Shown in pieces: positions 23,645 through 36,739 of a stretch of DNA of 64,000 bases. Every line of letters begins with the position of its first letter. Position 1 is the first letter of the stretch. This stretch comes from Hordeum vulgare subsp. vulgare (Eukaryota; Streptophyta; Magnoliopsida; Poales; Poaceae), in the NCBI RefSeq assembly GCF_904849725.1, contig NC_058518.1, positions 323,724,581-323,788,580 on the forward strand, given 5' to 3'. A model generated the notes under the pieces. It saw only the letters and a list, made by a program, of their open reading frames with translations. It did no database searches and was not told the origin of the DNA. The position numbers and the translations under genes are program-made.

Positions 23645-26070
23645 TCAAGTTTGAGCTTGTTGGTCCCCAACCACGTTGGGTCCTAAGAGATTAGTCACAA
23701 TAGGCTTGGCAACCCAAATGGTACTTTTCTTGACACCACTTTGAGTACCAACAAACTTGGCAAACACATTGCCAACCTTATCCTTCCCAAGAGAATAGAT
23801 ATTATCAATAATGATTGGGTTGGATAAATTACCTCTCGTGCAAGAAGAAGCGAAGTGACCCTTCTGACGACATAAGTAGCAACATCTACCCTTTAATTTC
23901 TTCCCTATTGATTTCTCAACATGAGGAGTGTTGGATTGGGTCTTCTTGGGAAGGGGCCTTTCTTCAACTTGTAGTTGAGTATGTGAGTGCACTTGTGGCC
24001 TCTTCCCTTGTTGCTTGTGACTTTGGGGCTTCTTCTTTAGTGGGCAAGATCTAACATGGTGCCCTTCAATTTTGCACTTGAAGCAAATAATCTTGGCCAA
24101 ATTCTTGACTTGTTCTTGGCCTTGTTCTTGAAGCTTTTGGACTTCTTCTTCTTGTTGGAGTTGAATCCAAGTCCATTTTTATCATTCGGGGATTTTTGTC
24201 CACACAAGACATTGTTGAGTGTGGACATCCCTTCATGACTCTTTTCCAAGTCTTTCTTCAAGGAAGTGACTTGGGCCTTGAGCTCTTTGATTTCCTCTAC
24301 ATGGTTAGTATCAACACAAGTACTAGAGGAAGTATAAGCTTCATTGTTAGAGCAACAAGGCATGGAAAGTAATTCATCACAATCATCACAAGATGTAGCA
24401 ACATTATGAGTAGATGAATTACAAGGACTAGCACATGGCAATATAGCTTTTTGACTAGACGTAGTGCTAATGTCCACACGAGGCTCACTCGATGTTACCT
24501 TGGTAGTAATAGCCTCATGAGCTAATTTTAGCACATTATGGGATGCTAGAAGATCATCATGAGAGCTTGTGAGCATTACATGGCTTTCTTCCAATTTCCC
24601 ATAATTGCTAGATAGCAACTCAAGTTGAGCCCTTAGCTCAACATTCTCCTTTAAAATGGATGCTTCACAAGAAGTAGAGTTAGTAGCACAAGCATCATTA
24701 ATAGCAATAAGAGGAGAAGGCACCTTGGCAAGCTCTTTAGCATATGAAGCTTCAAGTTGAGCATAAGACTCGGTGAGTTCGATGAGCGAGCTCTTAATAG
24801 CCCTTGAGCCATTTCCAAGGTGCTCATAGTCCTCAAGCAGTTTAGCATGAGTAACTTGAAGCTTATCATTTTTAGTTCGAAAATCATTAGCCACCACGAG
24901 AGCTCTATCATAGGATCCCTTTAATCTAGATAATTCTAGAGCAAAGGTTTCCTCAAGAGATTCCTTGGTGGTTTGTTCATTATCAAGAGCTTGAGATAGC
25001 TCTGCGATCTCATTAGCGTAATCACGCTCATGACCTTGCATTGTCTCAATGGTGGCCTCATGCTCCTCAAGATGAGCTTCCAACTCCTCAATGTATTTCT
25101 TGCCCTCAGTGGCAATAGACATGATTTCCAAGAAGTTGGAACAAGCAAGTTTATTCTTATAAAGAGATTTAAAAATCATTTCACCCTTAATTTTTAAGGA
25201 TGCAATATTATCACTCTCTTTATCATTATCCTCATCCCCATTATCATCAACATCATCATCATGAGATATATTGGAATTCAAAGTAGGAGATACCTTTGAA
25301 GCCTTAGCCATAAGGCAAAAGTGAGTCACAATAGATGATGATGTAGGATACCTTGAAGCATCATTCAAGGCCACATCTTGTTCCATGGAGTGATGAATTT
25401 CCTCTATATTGTTAGCACAACAACTCGAGGAAATATATACATTTTTATCATGGCAACAAGATATAGGAGGCATATCATCATGAGATTTAGACAGGCAGTT
25501 TTTACATGATATGCACGGACTATCAACACAAGCATGTGAAACATTTAGAGTGCTCGAAGTGTTAACGCCCAAAGATGAAGCATTGCAATAATATAGTGAT
25601 GAGGGATCATCAACAATAAACCCACTTTCATTATTGCAATGGTCACCACTACTCACCATATCATTACCTTGTGGCAATCCACATGTAGGTGAAGTAGATG
25701 AAGTTGAGAAGACCACACGACCGGAGGTGGAGGGAGAACAATCATCCCTGCAAATCTTGGACACACCATATTTGTCTTGAAGCTTTGTCCACAACTCATG
25801 AGCATCCCGAAATGGCATGAGTAGAAATATAACTACATTGCTCAAAGCATCAAAAAGCACATTAGAAGCTTGAGCATTGAGATAAGAGTTTTTCTCATCC
25901 TCTAAAGATATACTTTGAGAATCCTTTGGAGGAGAAAAACCCATATCTACAATTCGCTCTAAATTTGGGTCCATGACCCTAAAGTGATTAAGCATGTGAA
26001 TTACCCAAACATCAAAATTTGTGCCATTGAAACTAAGAGTGTCAGTGAATCCTAAAACCCTAGTCGACAT
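23645..26070 (-). pseudogene. E1 gag polyprotein with zinc knuckles (one frameshift)
   Basis: The long frame starts at 26070 (MSTRVLGFTDTLSFNGTNFD) 56 bases after the LTR and runs 677 codons to 24037. Order: a UBN2-type gag domain (residues 1-120, with LWTKLQDKYGVSKIC); a Ser/Cys/Asp-rich linker (120-310, DDDVDDNGDEDNDKESDN); a long coiled coil (about 320-540, KYIEELEAHLEEHEATIE); a second Ser/Cys region; a further coil; and a Lys-rich end (NKKKKSKSFKNKAKNKS). A frameshift at about 24090 separates it from the next frame (24100-23645), which carries two CCHC knuckles (CFKCKIEGHHVRSC and CYLCRQKGHFASSC). Restoring the frame is not needed to see that both belong to one gag of about 820 residues, which would package RNA. 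Confidence 0.85.
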
Positions 26071-26111
26071 CCTTACTCTCTAGGTGGTTAAACCTGATAA
26101 AGAGAGACCTT

Positions 26112-26123
26112 GCTCTGATACCA
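26112..26123 (-). other. E1 primer binding site
   Basis: gctctgatacca is the reverse complement of TGGTATCAGAGC, the usual initiator-Met-tRNA site of plant copia elements, two bases from the LTR. Confidence 0.85.
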
Positions 26124-26125
26124 AT

Positions 26126-29041
26126 TGAAAAGGACGTGGATGTCGCCTAGAGGGGGGGGGGTGAATAGGCGCTTTAAAATAGTTAAGGTTTAGGCTTGAA
26201 CGAATGCGGAATAAAACTAATCGTTTAATATGTCAAGCACAAAACCTACAAACAACTAGGCTCACCTATGTGCACCAACAACTTATGCTAAGCAAGATAA
26301 ACAACTAAGTGATAGCAAGATATATTACAATAAAGAATATGTCTATCACAAAGTAAAGTGCATAAGTAAAGGGTTCGGGTAAGAGATAACCGAGGCACAG
26401 GGAGACGATGATGTATCCCGAAGTTCACACCCTTGCGGATGCTAATCTCCGTTAGAGCGGTGTGGAGGCACAATGCTCCCCAAGATGCCACTAAGGCCAC
26501 CGTAATCTCCTCACGCCCTCGCACAATGCAAGATGCCGTGATTCCACTAAGGGACCCTTGAGGGCGGTCACCGAACCCGTACAAATGGCAACCCTTGGGG
26601 GCGGTCACCGAACCCGTACACGTGGCAACCCTTGGGGGCGGTTACCGGTACCCGTACAAATTGCTCGGGGCAATCTCCACAACCTAATTGGAGACCCCGA
26701 CGCTTCCCGGAGCTTCACACCACACTGATTGAGCTCCGAGACACCACCAAGCTTCTAGGATGCCAAAGCATCCACGAAGAACAACATCAAGGGTACTAAG
26801 TACCAAAGGTAGTAAGCTTCTCAACTTCTCACTTCCACGTATCACCGTGGAGAACTCAAACCGATGCAACTAATGCAATGGCAAGAACACACGAAGTGGT
26901 CAAGTCCTTCACACTCAAATCCCTCCACAACAACAAAAGCTATGGAGAAATATGAGAGGAAGAACAAGGAGCTCACAAAGAACTCCAAGATCAAGATCCA
27001 AGGGGTTTCCCTCACATAGAGGAGAAAGTAATTGGTGGAGATGTGGATCTAGATCTCCTCTCTCTTTTCCCTCAAGAACAAGCAAGAATCATTGGAGGGA
27101 TTGAGAGTAATCAAGCTCTAAGAATGTCAACAATGGAGGTAGAACGAGAGCTCAACAGATGAATTAGTCCAAGGGGGAAGAAGACCCCCTTTATATAGTG
27201 GGGCAAAGAATCAGACCGTTACCCCCACTCTCTGCCCGAGATCCAGCGGTACTACCGCTGGCTGCAGCGCTACTACCGCTGGCACTCCAGCGGTACTACT
27301 GCTGGGCCCCTGGTAGTGCAAAGGCACTACCACCGCCAAGAAAGTCTTCGCAAAAAGGTCCGTCCACGAACAACCGCTAGGCAGGCGGTACTAAGCTCCT
27401 GGAGCGGTACTACCGCTGACCAGGGGCGGTACTACCGCGAGCGAGCGGTACTACCGCTAGGGCCAGCGGTACTACCGCCAACTCTAGCGGTACTACCGCT
27501 AGGTCCAGCGGTACTACCGCTCGCCACTGAAACAGCCATAACTTTCGCATACGAGCTCCGAATCGAGCAAACCCAAGCTTGTTGGATTCAGGACGACAAG
27601 GGATATCAAAACAGCGATAAGACCATGCGGTTATGAATATGCCAAAGATATAGAGATGTGAGATCTCTATGAATGAAGAACCGGCAAAAACTCCAACATC
27701 GAAAACATCATAGTAGATGCATATGGACTCCGTTTTCGATGAACTCGAGCTTGTCATGAAGATGACCATAAGCTCTAAAACTCACAAAGAGAAACACCAA
27801 ACAAGAACCAAGAAGTATGATGCAAGGATGCAAATGGTTTGAGCTCTCAACGAACGATGCGATCAAGCTACTCACTTGAGAGCCCCCCTTGATAGAACAA
27901 CAATCTATCCTAACCAGAAAACCTATCATGGGCAAACCTATACCTTGCACCTCGTCCTCTTGAGCTAGATGATGATGATCTTGGCTTCCTCAAGATGGAC
28001 CACCTTTCTTGATTGTGTTGGCTTGATGAAGACTAGTTGATTGCTCCCCCATACTCACTATGGGTGAGCCACTCTTCAGCATATCTTCACAAGTCCATTG
28101 CCACCACAATGGACGGCAAGCTTCAAGCATGCTATCTTCGTGTTGATCCACTTGAACTTGCACATCGCAATCTTGATGACGATCACAACTTGACGTCATA
28201 CTCCATGGGTTGTATGAGATCTTCCCTTTGACGCAAGCCCATGGAAACACACCTAACCCCCACATAGAACTCTCACGAAGACCATGGGTTAGTACACAAA
28301 CACGTAATGGACAATGTTTACCATACCATGGGATCACTTGATCCCTCTCGATACATCTTGTACGCTTTGTGTGTTGATCATCTTGGTTTACTCTTTGTCT
28401 GAGATCTTGATCAACCATTGATGATGATCACAACTTGACGTCATACTCCATGGGTTGTATGAGATCTTCCCTTTGACGCAAGCCCATGTAAACACACCTA
28501 ACCCCCACATAGAACTATCACGAATACCATGGGTTAGTACACAAACACGTAATGGACAATGCTTACCATACGATGGGATCACTTGATCCCTCTCGGTACA
28601 TCTTGTACGCTTTGTGTGTTGATCATCTTGATTTACTCTTTGTGTGAGATCTTGATCAACCATGTGTCTCTATGACCATTCTTTGGATAATACCTTGAAT
28701 ACCACCTTGGTCATCATATGAACTCCTTGAACCCAACAGATGGACTTCAAGAAGTGCCATGGGATCACTTGATCCCTCTCGGTACATCTTGTACGCTTTG
28801 TGTGTTGATCATCTTGATTTACTCTTTGTCTGAGATCTTGATCAACCATGTGTCTCTATGACCATTCTTTGGATAATACCTTGAATACCATCTTGGTCAT
28901 CATATAAACTCCTTGAACCCAACAGATGGACTTCAAGAAGTGCCTATGGACAAATCCTATAAATGTAACTTAAGGCAACCATTAGTCCATAGGTATTGTC
29001 ATCAAGTACCAAAACCACATATGGAGATATATGCTCCAACA
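26126..29041 (-). repeat. E1 5' LTR
   Basis: It matches 17528-20442 in length (2916 vs 2915) and in its internal duplications, with few substitutions. This indicates a recent insertion. Confidence 0.92.
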
Positions 29042-29046
29042 AAGGG

Positions 29047-30178
29047 TGATCCTGTGTTCGAGCTTAAACAGTTGCCTGATACTCTTAAGTATGCCTATCT
29101 TGATGAAAAGGAGATATATCCTGTTATTATTAGTGCTAGCCTCTCAGAGCAGGAAGAAAAGAAGTTGCTAAAAACTCTGAGGAAGCACCGTGCTGCTATT
29201 GGATATACTCTTGACGATCTTAAGGGCATTAGTCCCACTCTATGCCAGCACAAGATCAAAATTGATCCTTAATTCAAACCAGTTGCTGATCATCAAAGGA
29301 GATTGAATCCTAAGATGAAAGAAGTGGTGAGAAAAGAAATACTAAAGCTCCTAGAAGCAGGTATTATCTATCCTGTTGCTCATAGCGATTGGGTGAGTCC
29401 GGTGCATTGCGTTCCTAAGAAAGGAGGCATCACCGTTTTCCCTAATGATAAGGATGAGTTGATCCCACAAAGGATTATTACTGGCTATAGGATGGTGATT
29501 GATTTTAGGAAGTTGAATAAGGCCACTAGAAAGATCATTACCCTCTGCCTTTTATCGACCAAATGCTAGAAAGACTATCCAAACACACACACTTCTGCTT
29601 TCTAGACGGTTATTCTGGTTTCTCCCAAATACGAGTTGCACAATCTGATCAGAAGAAAACAACTTTCACCTGCCCTTTCGGTACCTTTGCTTATAGACGT
29701 ATGCCTTTTGGCTTATGTAATGCACCTGCCACCTTTCAAAGATGTATGATGGCTATATTCTCTGACTTTTGTGAAAAGATTGTTGAGGTTTTCATGGATG
29801 ACTTCTCCGTTTACGGGTCTTCCTTTGATGATTGCCTCAGCAACCTTGATCGAGTCGTACAGAGATGTAAAGACACCAACCTTGTCTTGAATTGGGAGAA
29901 GTGCCACTTTATGGTTAATGAAGGCATCATATTAGGACATAAAATGTCCGAAAGAGGTATTGAAGTCGATAAAGCTAAGGTTGATGAATTGAGAAAATGC
30001 CATACCCCACAGATATCAGAGGGATACGAAGTTTCCTTGGTCATGTTGGTTTCCATAGAAGGTTCATCAAAGACTTATCTAAGATTTCTAGGCCTCTTAC
30101 CAATCTCTTGCAAAAGGATATTCCTTTTGTTTTTGACGATGATTGTGAGGAAGCCTTCGAAATACTTAAGAGGGATTT
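29047..30178 (+). pseudogene. G1 reverse transcriptase region of pol
   Basis: It continues the protease frame after E1. Plant gypsy RT motifs appear in order: HRAAIGYTLDDLKGISP, KLLEAGIIYP, WVSPVHCVPKKGG, YRMVIDFRKLNK, FLDGYSGFSQI, MPFGLCNAPATFQRCM, the catalytic FMDDFSVYG (from 29791), then LGHKMSERGIEVDKAKV. It would copy element RNA into DNA. It is broken by TAA at 29270-29272 and by frame changes near 29540 and 29997. It is cut by E2 at 30179 within the segment before RNase H (EEAFEILKR). Confidence 0.88.
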
Positions 30179-30888
30179 TGAAAAGGACGTGGATGTCGCC
30201 TAGAGGGGGGGTGAATAGGCGCTTTAAAATAGTTAAGGTTTAGGCTTGAACAAATGCGGAATAAAACTAACGTTTAATATGTCAAGCACAAAACCTACAA
30301 ACAACTAGGCTCACCTATGTGCACCAACAACTTATGCTAAGCAAGATAAACAACTAAGTGATAGCAAGATATATTACAATAAACAATATGTCTATCACAA
30401 AGTAAAGTGCATAAGTAAAGGGTTTGGGTAAGAGATAACCGAGGCACGGGGAGACGATGATGTATCCCGAAGTTCACACCCTTGCGGATGCTAATCTCCG
30501 TTAGAGCGGTGTGGAGGCACAATGCTCCCCAAGATGCCACTAGGGCCACCGTAATCTCCTCACGCCCTCGCACAATGCAAGATGTCGTGATTCCACTAAG
30601 GGACCCTTGAGGGCGGTCACCGAACCCGTACAAATGGCAACCCTTGGGGGCGGTCACCGAACCCGTACAAATGGCAACCCTTGGGGGCGGTTACCGGTAC
30701 CCGTACAAATTGCTCGGGGCAATCTCCACAACCTAATTGAAGACCCCGACGCTTCCCGGAGCTTCACACCACAATGATTGAGCTCCGAGACACCACCAAG
30801 CTTCTAGGACGCCAAAGCATCCACGAAGAACAATATCAAGGGTACTAAGTACCAAAGGTAGTAAGCTTCTCAACTTCTCACTTCCATG
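30179..30888 (-). repeat. E2 copia LTR, terminal 710 bp
   Basis: It matches the start of the other copia LTRs from TGAAAAGGACGTGG to ctcacttcca, then changes at a short shared string (tggagaact) into gypsy sequence. Confidence 0.85.
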
Positions 30889-31939
30889 TTTGGAGAACTT
30901 TGATTTCTGCACAAAAATGACACCAAGGCACTTCTGCTGAAAACTACGTCAGTCCAGGTTAGCTCCATTCAAATCATGCAAATTAGAGTCCAAAACAAGG
31001 GCAAAAGAGTTTGGAAAAGTAAATACGATGGAGACGTATCACACCCCCGATGTATTCTTGCTCATGAGCCTTATAATAAAGAGTGTCTTAGTTGAAGGGC
31101 TTTGCCTCTTGCCATGATAAAAAAAAGTGAGAATAGAACAAAAGCATGAAAGATCATGTAATGATGTTATGGGAAGTGATGGCTTCACATATAAAAAGAA
31201 TGAGGATTGAAACTTGTTGAGGGTAGGCAAACGTAGACCTTGGTCATTGTTGCAATTAATAGGAAGTGATAAGGAAGGAGAGGTTCACATATAAATATAT
31301 CATCTCTCACACCACCTATGATTGTGAACACTCACTAAACTATTACATGCCTAGAAGTAGATGTTGGATAAGGAAGACAACATAATGAATTGTGTTTGCT
31401 TGGTTCCGAACAATGTTATATGATTAGAGATCCCTTAGCATGTGACGATTGCTTCCACCTCACATTAGCCAAAACTCCCGCACTAAGTAGAGATACTACT
31501 TGTGCATCCATAAACCTTCAAACCAGTTTTGCCATGAGTGTCCACCATACCTACCTATGGATTGAATAAGATCCCTCAAGTAAGTTGTCATCGGTGCAAG
31601 CAATAAAAATTGCTCTCTAATATGTATGATCTATTAGTGTGTGGAAAATAAGCTTTATACGAACCTGTGATGAGGAAGACATAAAAGCGACAGACTGCAT
31701 AATAAAGTTCTTTATCACAGGAGGCAATATAAAGTGATGTTCCTCCGCACTAAGAGGACACGCATCCAAACCTCAAAAGTGCATGACAACCTCTGCTTCC
31801 CTCTGCGAAGGGCCTATCTTGTACCTTTACTTTTTGCCCTTGAAAGTTCCATGGTGATCTTCACCAATTCCCTATTTTGCCTTTGTCTTGGCTACCGTCA
31901 CATGCTTGGGAAAGATCTATATTCATATGTCAACTTGGA
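30889..31939. repeat. Duplicated segment: end of solo gypsy LTR plus G1 interior
   Basis: It matches 39041-40088 over its whole length with about ten differences seen by eye (for example gatgttatg vs gatcttatg, gaaagttcc vs gaaagatac). Both copies run from tttggagaactttgatttctg through ggagacgtatca to caacttgga and are followed by a copia LTR. Confidence 0.9.
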
Positions 31940-34862
31940 TGAAAAGGACGTGGATGTCGCCTAGAGGGGGGGGGTGAATAGGCGCTTTAAAATAGTTAAG
32001 GTTTAGGCTTGAACAAATGCGGAATAAAACTAGCGTTTAATATGTCAAGCACAAAACCTACAAACAACTAGGCTCACCTATGTGCACCAACAACTTATGC
32101 TAAGCAAGATAAACAACTAAGTGATAGCAAGATATATTACAATAAACAATATGTCTATCACAAACTAAAGTGCATAAGTAAGGGTTCGGGTAAGAGATAA
32201 CCGAGGCACGGGGAGACGATGATGTATCCCGAAGTTCACACCCTTGCGGATGCTAATTTCCGTTAGAGCGGTGTGGAGGCACAATGCTCCCCAAGATGCC
32301 ACTAAGGCCACCGTAATCTCCTCACGCCCTCGCACAATGCAAGATGCCGTGATTCCACTAAGGGACCCTTGAGGGCGGTCACCGAACCCGTACAAATGGC
32401 AACCCTTAGGGGCGGTCACCGAACCCGTACACGTGGCAACCCTTGGGGGCGGTTACCGGTACCCGTACAAATTGCTCGGGGCAATCTCCACAACCTAATT
32501 GGAGACCCCAACGCTTCCCGGAGCTTCACACCACAATGATTGAGCTCCGAGACACCACCAAGCTTCTAGGACGCCAAAGCATCCACGAAGAACAATATCA
32601 AGGGTACTAAGTACCAAAGGTAGTAAGCTTCTCAACTTCTCACTTCCACGTATTACCGTGGAGAACTCAAACCGATGCAACTAATGCAATGGCAAGAACA
32701 CACAAAGTGGTCAAGTCCCTCACACTCAAATTCCTCCACAACAACAAAAGCTATGGAGAAATATGAGAGGAAGAACAAGGAGCTCACAAAGAACTCCAAG
32801 ATCAAGATCCAAGGGGTTCCCCTCACATAGAGGAGAAAGTGATTGGTGGAGATGTGGATCTAGATCTCCTCTCTCTTTTCCCTCAAGACAAGCAAGAATC
32901 ATTGGAGGGATAGAGAGTAATCAAACTCTAAGAATGTCAACAATGGAGGTAGAACAAGAGCTTAACGGATGGATAAGGCCAAGGGGGAAGAAGACCCCCT
33001 TTATATAGTGGGGGGAAAGAATCAGACCGTTACCCCCACTCTCTGCCCGAGCTCCAGCGGTACTACCGCTGGCTGCAGCGGTACTACCGCTGGCACTCCA
33101 GCGGTACTACCGCTGGGCCCCTGGTAGTGCAAAGTCACTACCACCGCCAAGAAAGTCTTCGCAAAAAGGTCCGTCCACGAACAACCGCTAGGCAGGCGGT
33201 ACTAAGCTCCTGGAGCGGTACTACCACTGACCAGGGGCGGTACTACCGCGAGCCAGCGGTACTACCGCCAACTCTAGCGGTACTACCGCGAGCCAGCGGT
33301 ACTACCGCCAACTCTAGCGGTACTACCGCTAGGTCCAGCGGTACTACCGCTCGCCACCGAAACAACCATAACTTTCGCATATGAGCTCCGAATCGAGCAA
33401 ACCCAAGCTTGTTGGATTCAGGACGACAAGGGCTATCCAAACAGATCTTAAGACCATGCGGTTATGAATATGCCAAAGATATAGAGATGTGAGATCTCTA
33501 TGAATGAAGAACCGACAAAAACTCCAACATCGAAAACATCATAGTAGATGCATATGGACTCCGTTTTCGATGAGCTCGAGCTTGTCACGAAGATGACCAT
33601 AAGCTCTAAAACTCACAAAGAGAAACACCAAACAAGAACCAAGAAGTATGATGCAAGGATGCAAATGGTTTGAGCTCTCAACGAACGATACGATCAAGCT
33701 ACTCACTTGAGAGCCCCCCTTGATAGAACATCAATCTATCCTAACCAGAAAACCTATCAAGGGCAAACCTATACCTTGCACCTCGTCCTCTTGAGCTAGA
33801 TGATGATGATCTTGGCTTCCTCAAGATGGACCACCTTTCTTGATTGTGTTGGCTTGATGAAGACTAGTTGATTGCTCCTCCATACTCACTATGGGTGAGC
33901 CACTCTTCAGCATATCTTCACAAGTCCATTGCCACCACAATGGACGGCAAGCTTCAAGCATGCTATCTTCGTGCTGATCCACTTGAACTTGCACATCGCA
34001 ATCTTGATGACGATCACAACTTGACGTCATACTCCATGGGTTGTATGAGATCTTCCCTTTGACGCAAGCCCATGGAAACACACCATACCATGGGATCACT
34101 TGATCCCTCTCGGTACATCCTGTACGCTTTGTGTGTTGATCATCTTGATTTACTCTTTGTCTGAGATCTTGATCAACCATTGATGATGATCACAACTTGA
34201 CGTCATACTCCATGGGTTGTATGAGATCTTCCCTTTGACGCAAGCCCACGGAAACACACCTAACCCCCACATAGAACTCTCACGAAGACCATGGGTTAGT
34301 ACACAAACACGTAATGGACAATGCTTACCATACCATGGGATCACTTGATCCCTCTCGGTACATCTTGTACGCTTTGTGTGTTGATCATCTTGATTTACTC
34401 TTTGTCTGAGATCTTGATCAACCATTGATGATGATCACAACTTGACGTCATACTCCATGGGTTGTATGAGATCTTCCCTTTGACGCAAGCCCATGTAAAC
34501 ACACCTAACCCCCACATAGAACTCTCACGAAGACCATGGGTTAGTACACAAACACGTAATGGACAATGCTTACCATACCATGGGATCACTTGATCCCTCT
34601 CGGTACATCTTGTACGCTTTGTGTGATGATCATCTTGATTTACTCTTTGTCTGAGATCTTGATCAACCATGTGTCTCTATGACCATTCTTTGGATAATAC
34701 CTTGAATACCATCTTGGTCATCATATAAACTCCTTGAACCCAACAGATGGACTTCAAGAAGTGCCTATGGACAAATCCTATAAATGTAACTTAAGGCAAC
34801 CATTAGTCCATAGGAATTGTCATCAAGTACCAAAACCACATATGGAGATATATGCTCCAACA
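31940..34862 (-). repeat. E2 copia LTR, complete
   Basis: This 2923-bp LTR has three copies of the 245-bp unit (the first shortened). Its first 700 bp share diagnostic variants with 40089-40800 (actagcg, agtaaggg, ccccaacgc) rather than with 30179-30888 (actaacg, agtaaaggg, ccccgacgc). This supports copying from the right-hand locus. Confidence 0.88.
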
Positions 34863-34867
34863 GCTTT

Positions 34868-36739
34868 GTTAATTGCACCAATTGTTCAACCACCTGATTG
34901 GACCTACCTTTTGAGATCATGTGTGACGCTAGTGATTATGTTGTTGGTGCTGTTCTAGGGCAAAGAGTTGATAAGAAGTTGAATGTTATTCACTACGCTA
35001 GTAAAACTCTAGACAGTGCCCAAAGAAACTATGCTACTACAGAGAAGGAATTTTTAGCAGTCGTGTTTGCGTGTGAAAAGTTCAGGTCTTACATTGTTGA
35101 TTCCAAAGTCATTATTCACACTGATCACGCTGCTATTAAGTACCTCATGGAGAAGAAGGACACTAAACCTAGACTTATCAGATGGGTTCTCTTGCTACAA
35201 GAATTTGATCTGCACGTTGTTGACAGAAAGGATGCTGATAACCTAGTAGCGGATAACTTGCCTAGGTTGGAGAACGTTCTTGATGACCCACAACCTATTG
35301 ATGATAGCTTTCCCGATGAGCAATTGAATTTCATCAATGCTTCACGTAGTGCCCCGTGGTATGCTGATTATGCAAACTATATCGTTGCCAAATACATACC
35401 ACCTAGTTTCACGTACCAGCAAAAGAAGAAGTTCTTCTTTGACTTAAGACACTACTTCTGGGATGATCCTCACCTTTATAAGGAAGGAGTAGATGGTGTT
35501 ATTAGACGTTGTGTACCTGGACATGAACAGGGACAGATCCTACAGAAGTGTCACTCCGAGGCCTACGGAGGAGACCACGCGGGAGATAGAACTGCACACA
35601 AGGTATTGCAATCAGGTTTCTATTGGCCCACTCTCTTCAAGGATGCCCGTAAGTTTGTCTTGTCTTGTGACGAATGTCAAAGAATAGGTAATATTAGCAA
35701 ACGTCAGGAAATGCCTATGAATTATTCACTTGTCATTGAACCATTTGATGTTTGGGGCTTTGATTATATGGGACCTTTTCCAAAATCCAACGGGTATACG
35801 CATATCTTAGTTGCTGTTGATTACGTCACTAAGTGGGTAGAAGCTATCCCCACTAGTAGTGCTGATCACAACACTTCTATCAAGATGCTAAAATAAGTTA
35901 TCTTCCCTAGATTTGGAGTCCCTAGATATCTAATGACCGATGGTGGTTCACACTTCATTCGTGGTGCTTTCCGTAAAACGCTCGCTAAGTACGATGTCAA
36001 CCATAGAATTGTGTCTCCCTACCACCCTCAGTCCAGTGGTCAAGTAGAGCTAAGCAACAGAGAGATTAAAGTAATTCTGCAAAAGACTGTCAACAGGTCT
36101 AGAAAGAATTGGTCTAAGAAGCTCGGTGATGCACTGTGAGCTTATAGAACTGCCTATAAGAATCCCATGGGCATGTTTCCGTACAAAATGGTGTATGGGA
36201 AAGCATGTCACTTACCTCTTGAGCTAGAGCATAAAGCTTATTGGGCAATCAAAGAGCTCAACTTTGATTTCAAACTTGCCGGTGAGAAGAGGTTATTTGA
36301 CATTAGCTCGCTTGATGAGTGGAGAACTCAAGCATATGAGAATGGCAAGCTCTTCAAAGAGAAGGTTAAGAGGTGGCATGATAAGAGGATACAAAAGCGT
36401 GAGTTCGACGTAGGTGATTATGTCTTGCTATATAACTCTCGTTTAAGATTCTTTGCAGGCAAGCTTCTCTCTAAATGGGAAGGTCCCTATGTTGTTGAGG
36501 AAGTATATCGTTCCGGTGCTATCAAGATCAACAACACGGAAGGTAATTGTCCGAGAGTGGTAAATGGGCAGAGAATCAAGCATTATATCTCAGGTACTCC
36601 CATAAATGTTGAAAGCAATATCATCAATACCATAACTCTGGAAGAATACGTTAGGGACATTTATCAGCCTGTTTCAGACTCCGAAAACGAAGAGGTACGA
36701 GTTTCAGTAAGAAAACAGAGTCCAAAACGTTCCTCATAG
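34868..36739 (+). pseudogene. G1 RNase H and integrase region of pol
   Basis: After E2 the pol sequence resumes (APIVQPPDW), with one frameshift near 34900. RNase H shows [37 protein letters not shown] and [11 protein letters not shown]. The integrase zinc region is [20 protein letters not shown] followed by SCDECQ. The catalytic core has GFDYMGPFP (D), MTDGGSHF (D, 35933) and [13 protein letters not shown] (E). A C-terminal region ends VRVSVRKQSPKRSS. Integrase would insert the cDNA. Stops at 35894-35896 (TAA) and 36137-36139 (TGA in ALxAYRTAYK, where Trp is usual) inactivate it. Confidence 0.9.

Larger units (their letters stand above)
17528..29041 (-). mobile_element. Copia-like element E1, gag-only (non-autonomous), 11.5 kb
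   Basis: The two LTRs are nearly identical: 17528-20442 (2915 bp) and 26126-29041 (2916 bp). The perfect target duplication is aaggg (17523-17527 / 29042-29046). The primer site complementary to initiator Met-tRNA (gctctgatacca, 26112-26123) borders the right LTR, so the element reads leftward. The 5.7-kb interior encodes one long gag with zinc knuckles and no recognisable protease, integrase, reverse transcriptase or RNase H. It would need enzymes from another element. Copia assignment rests on the primer site and the gag type. Confidence 0.9.
30179..34862 (-). mobile_element. Copia LTR insertion E2, rearranged by a templated duplication
   Basis: The flanks are gattt (30174-30178) and gcttt (34863-34867), a 5-bp duplication with one mismatch, and the G1 reading frame resumes after it. 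The insertion consists of the first 710 bp of a copia LTR (30179-30888), a 1051-bp piece of G1 interior with the end of the solo LTR (30889-31939, matching 39041-40088), and then a complete copia LTR (31940-34862). Removing 30889 to about 32650 would leave one solo LTR of about 2.9 kb. Confidence 0.8.
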
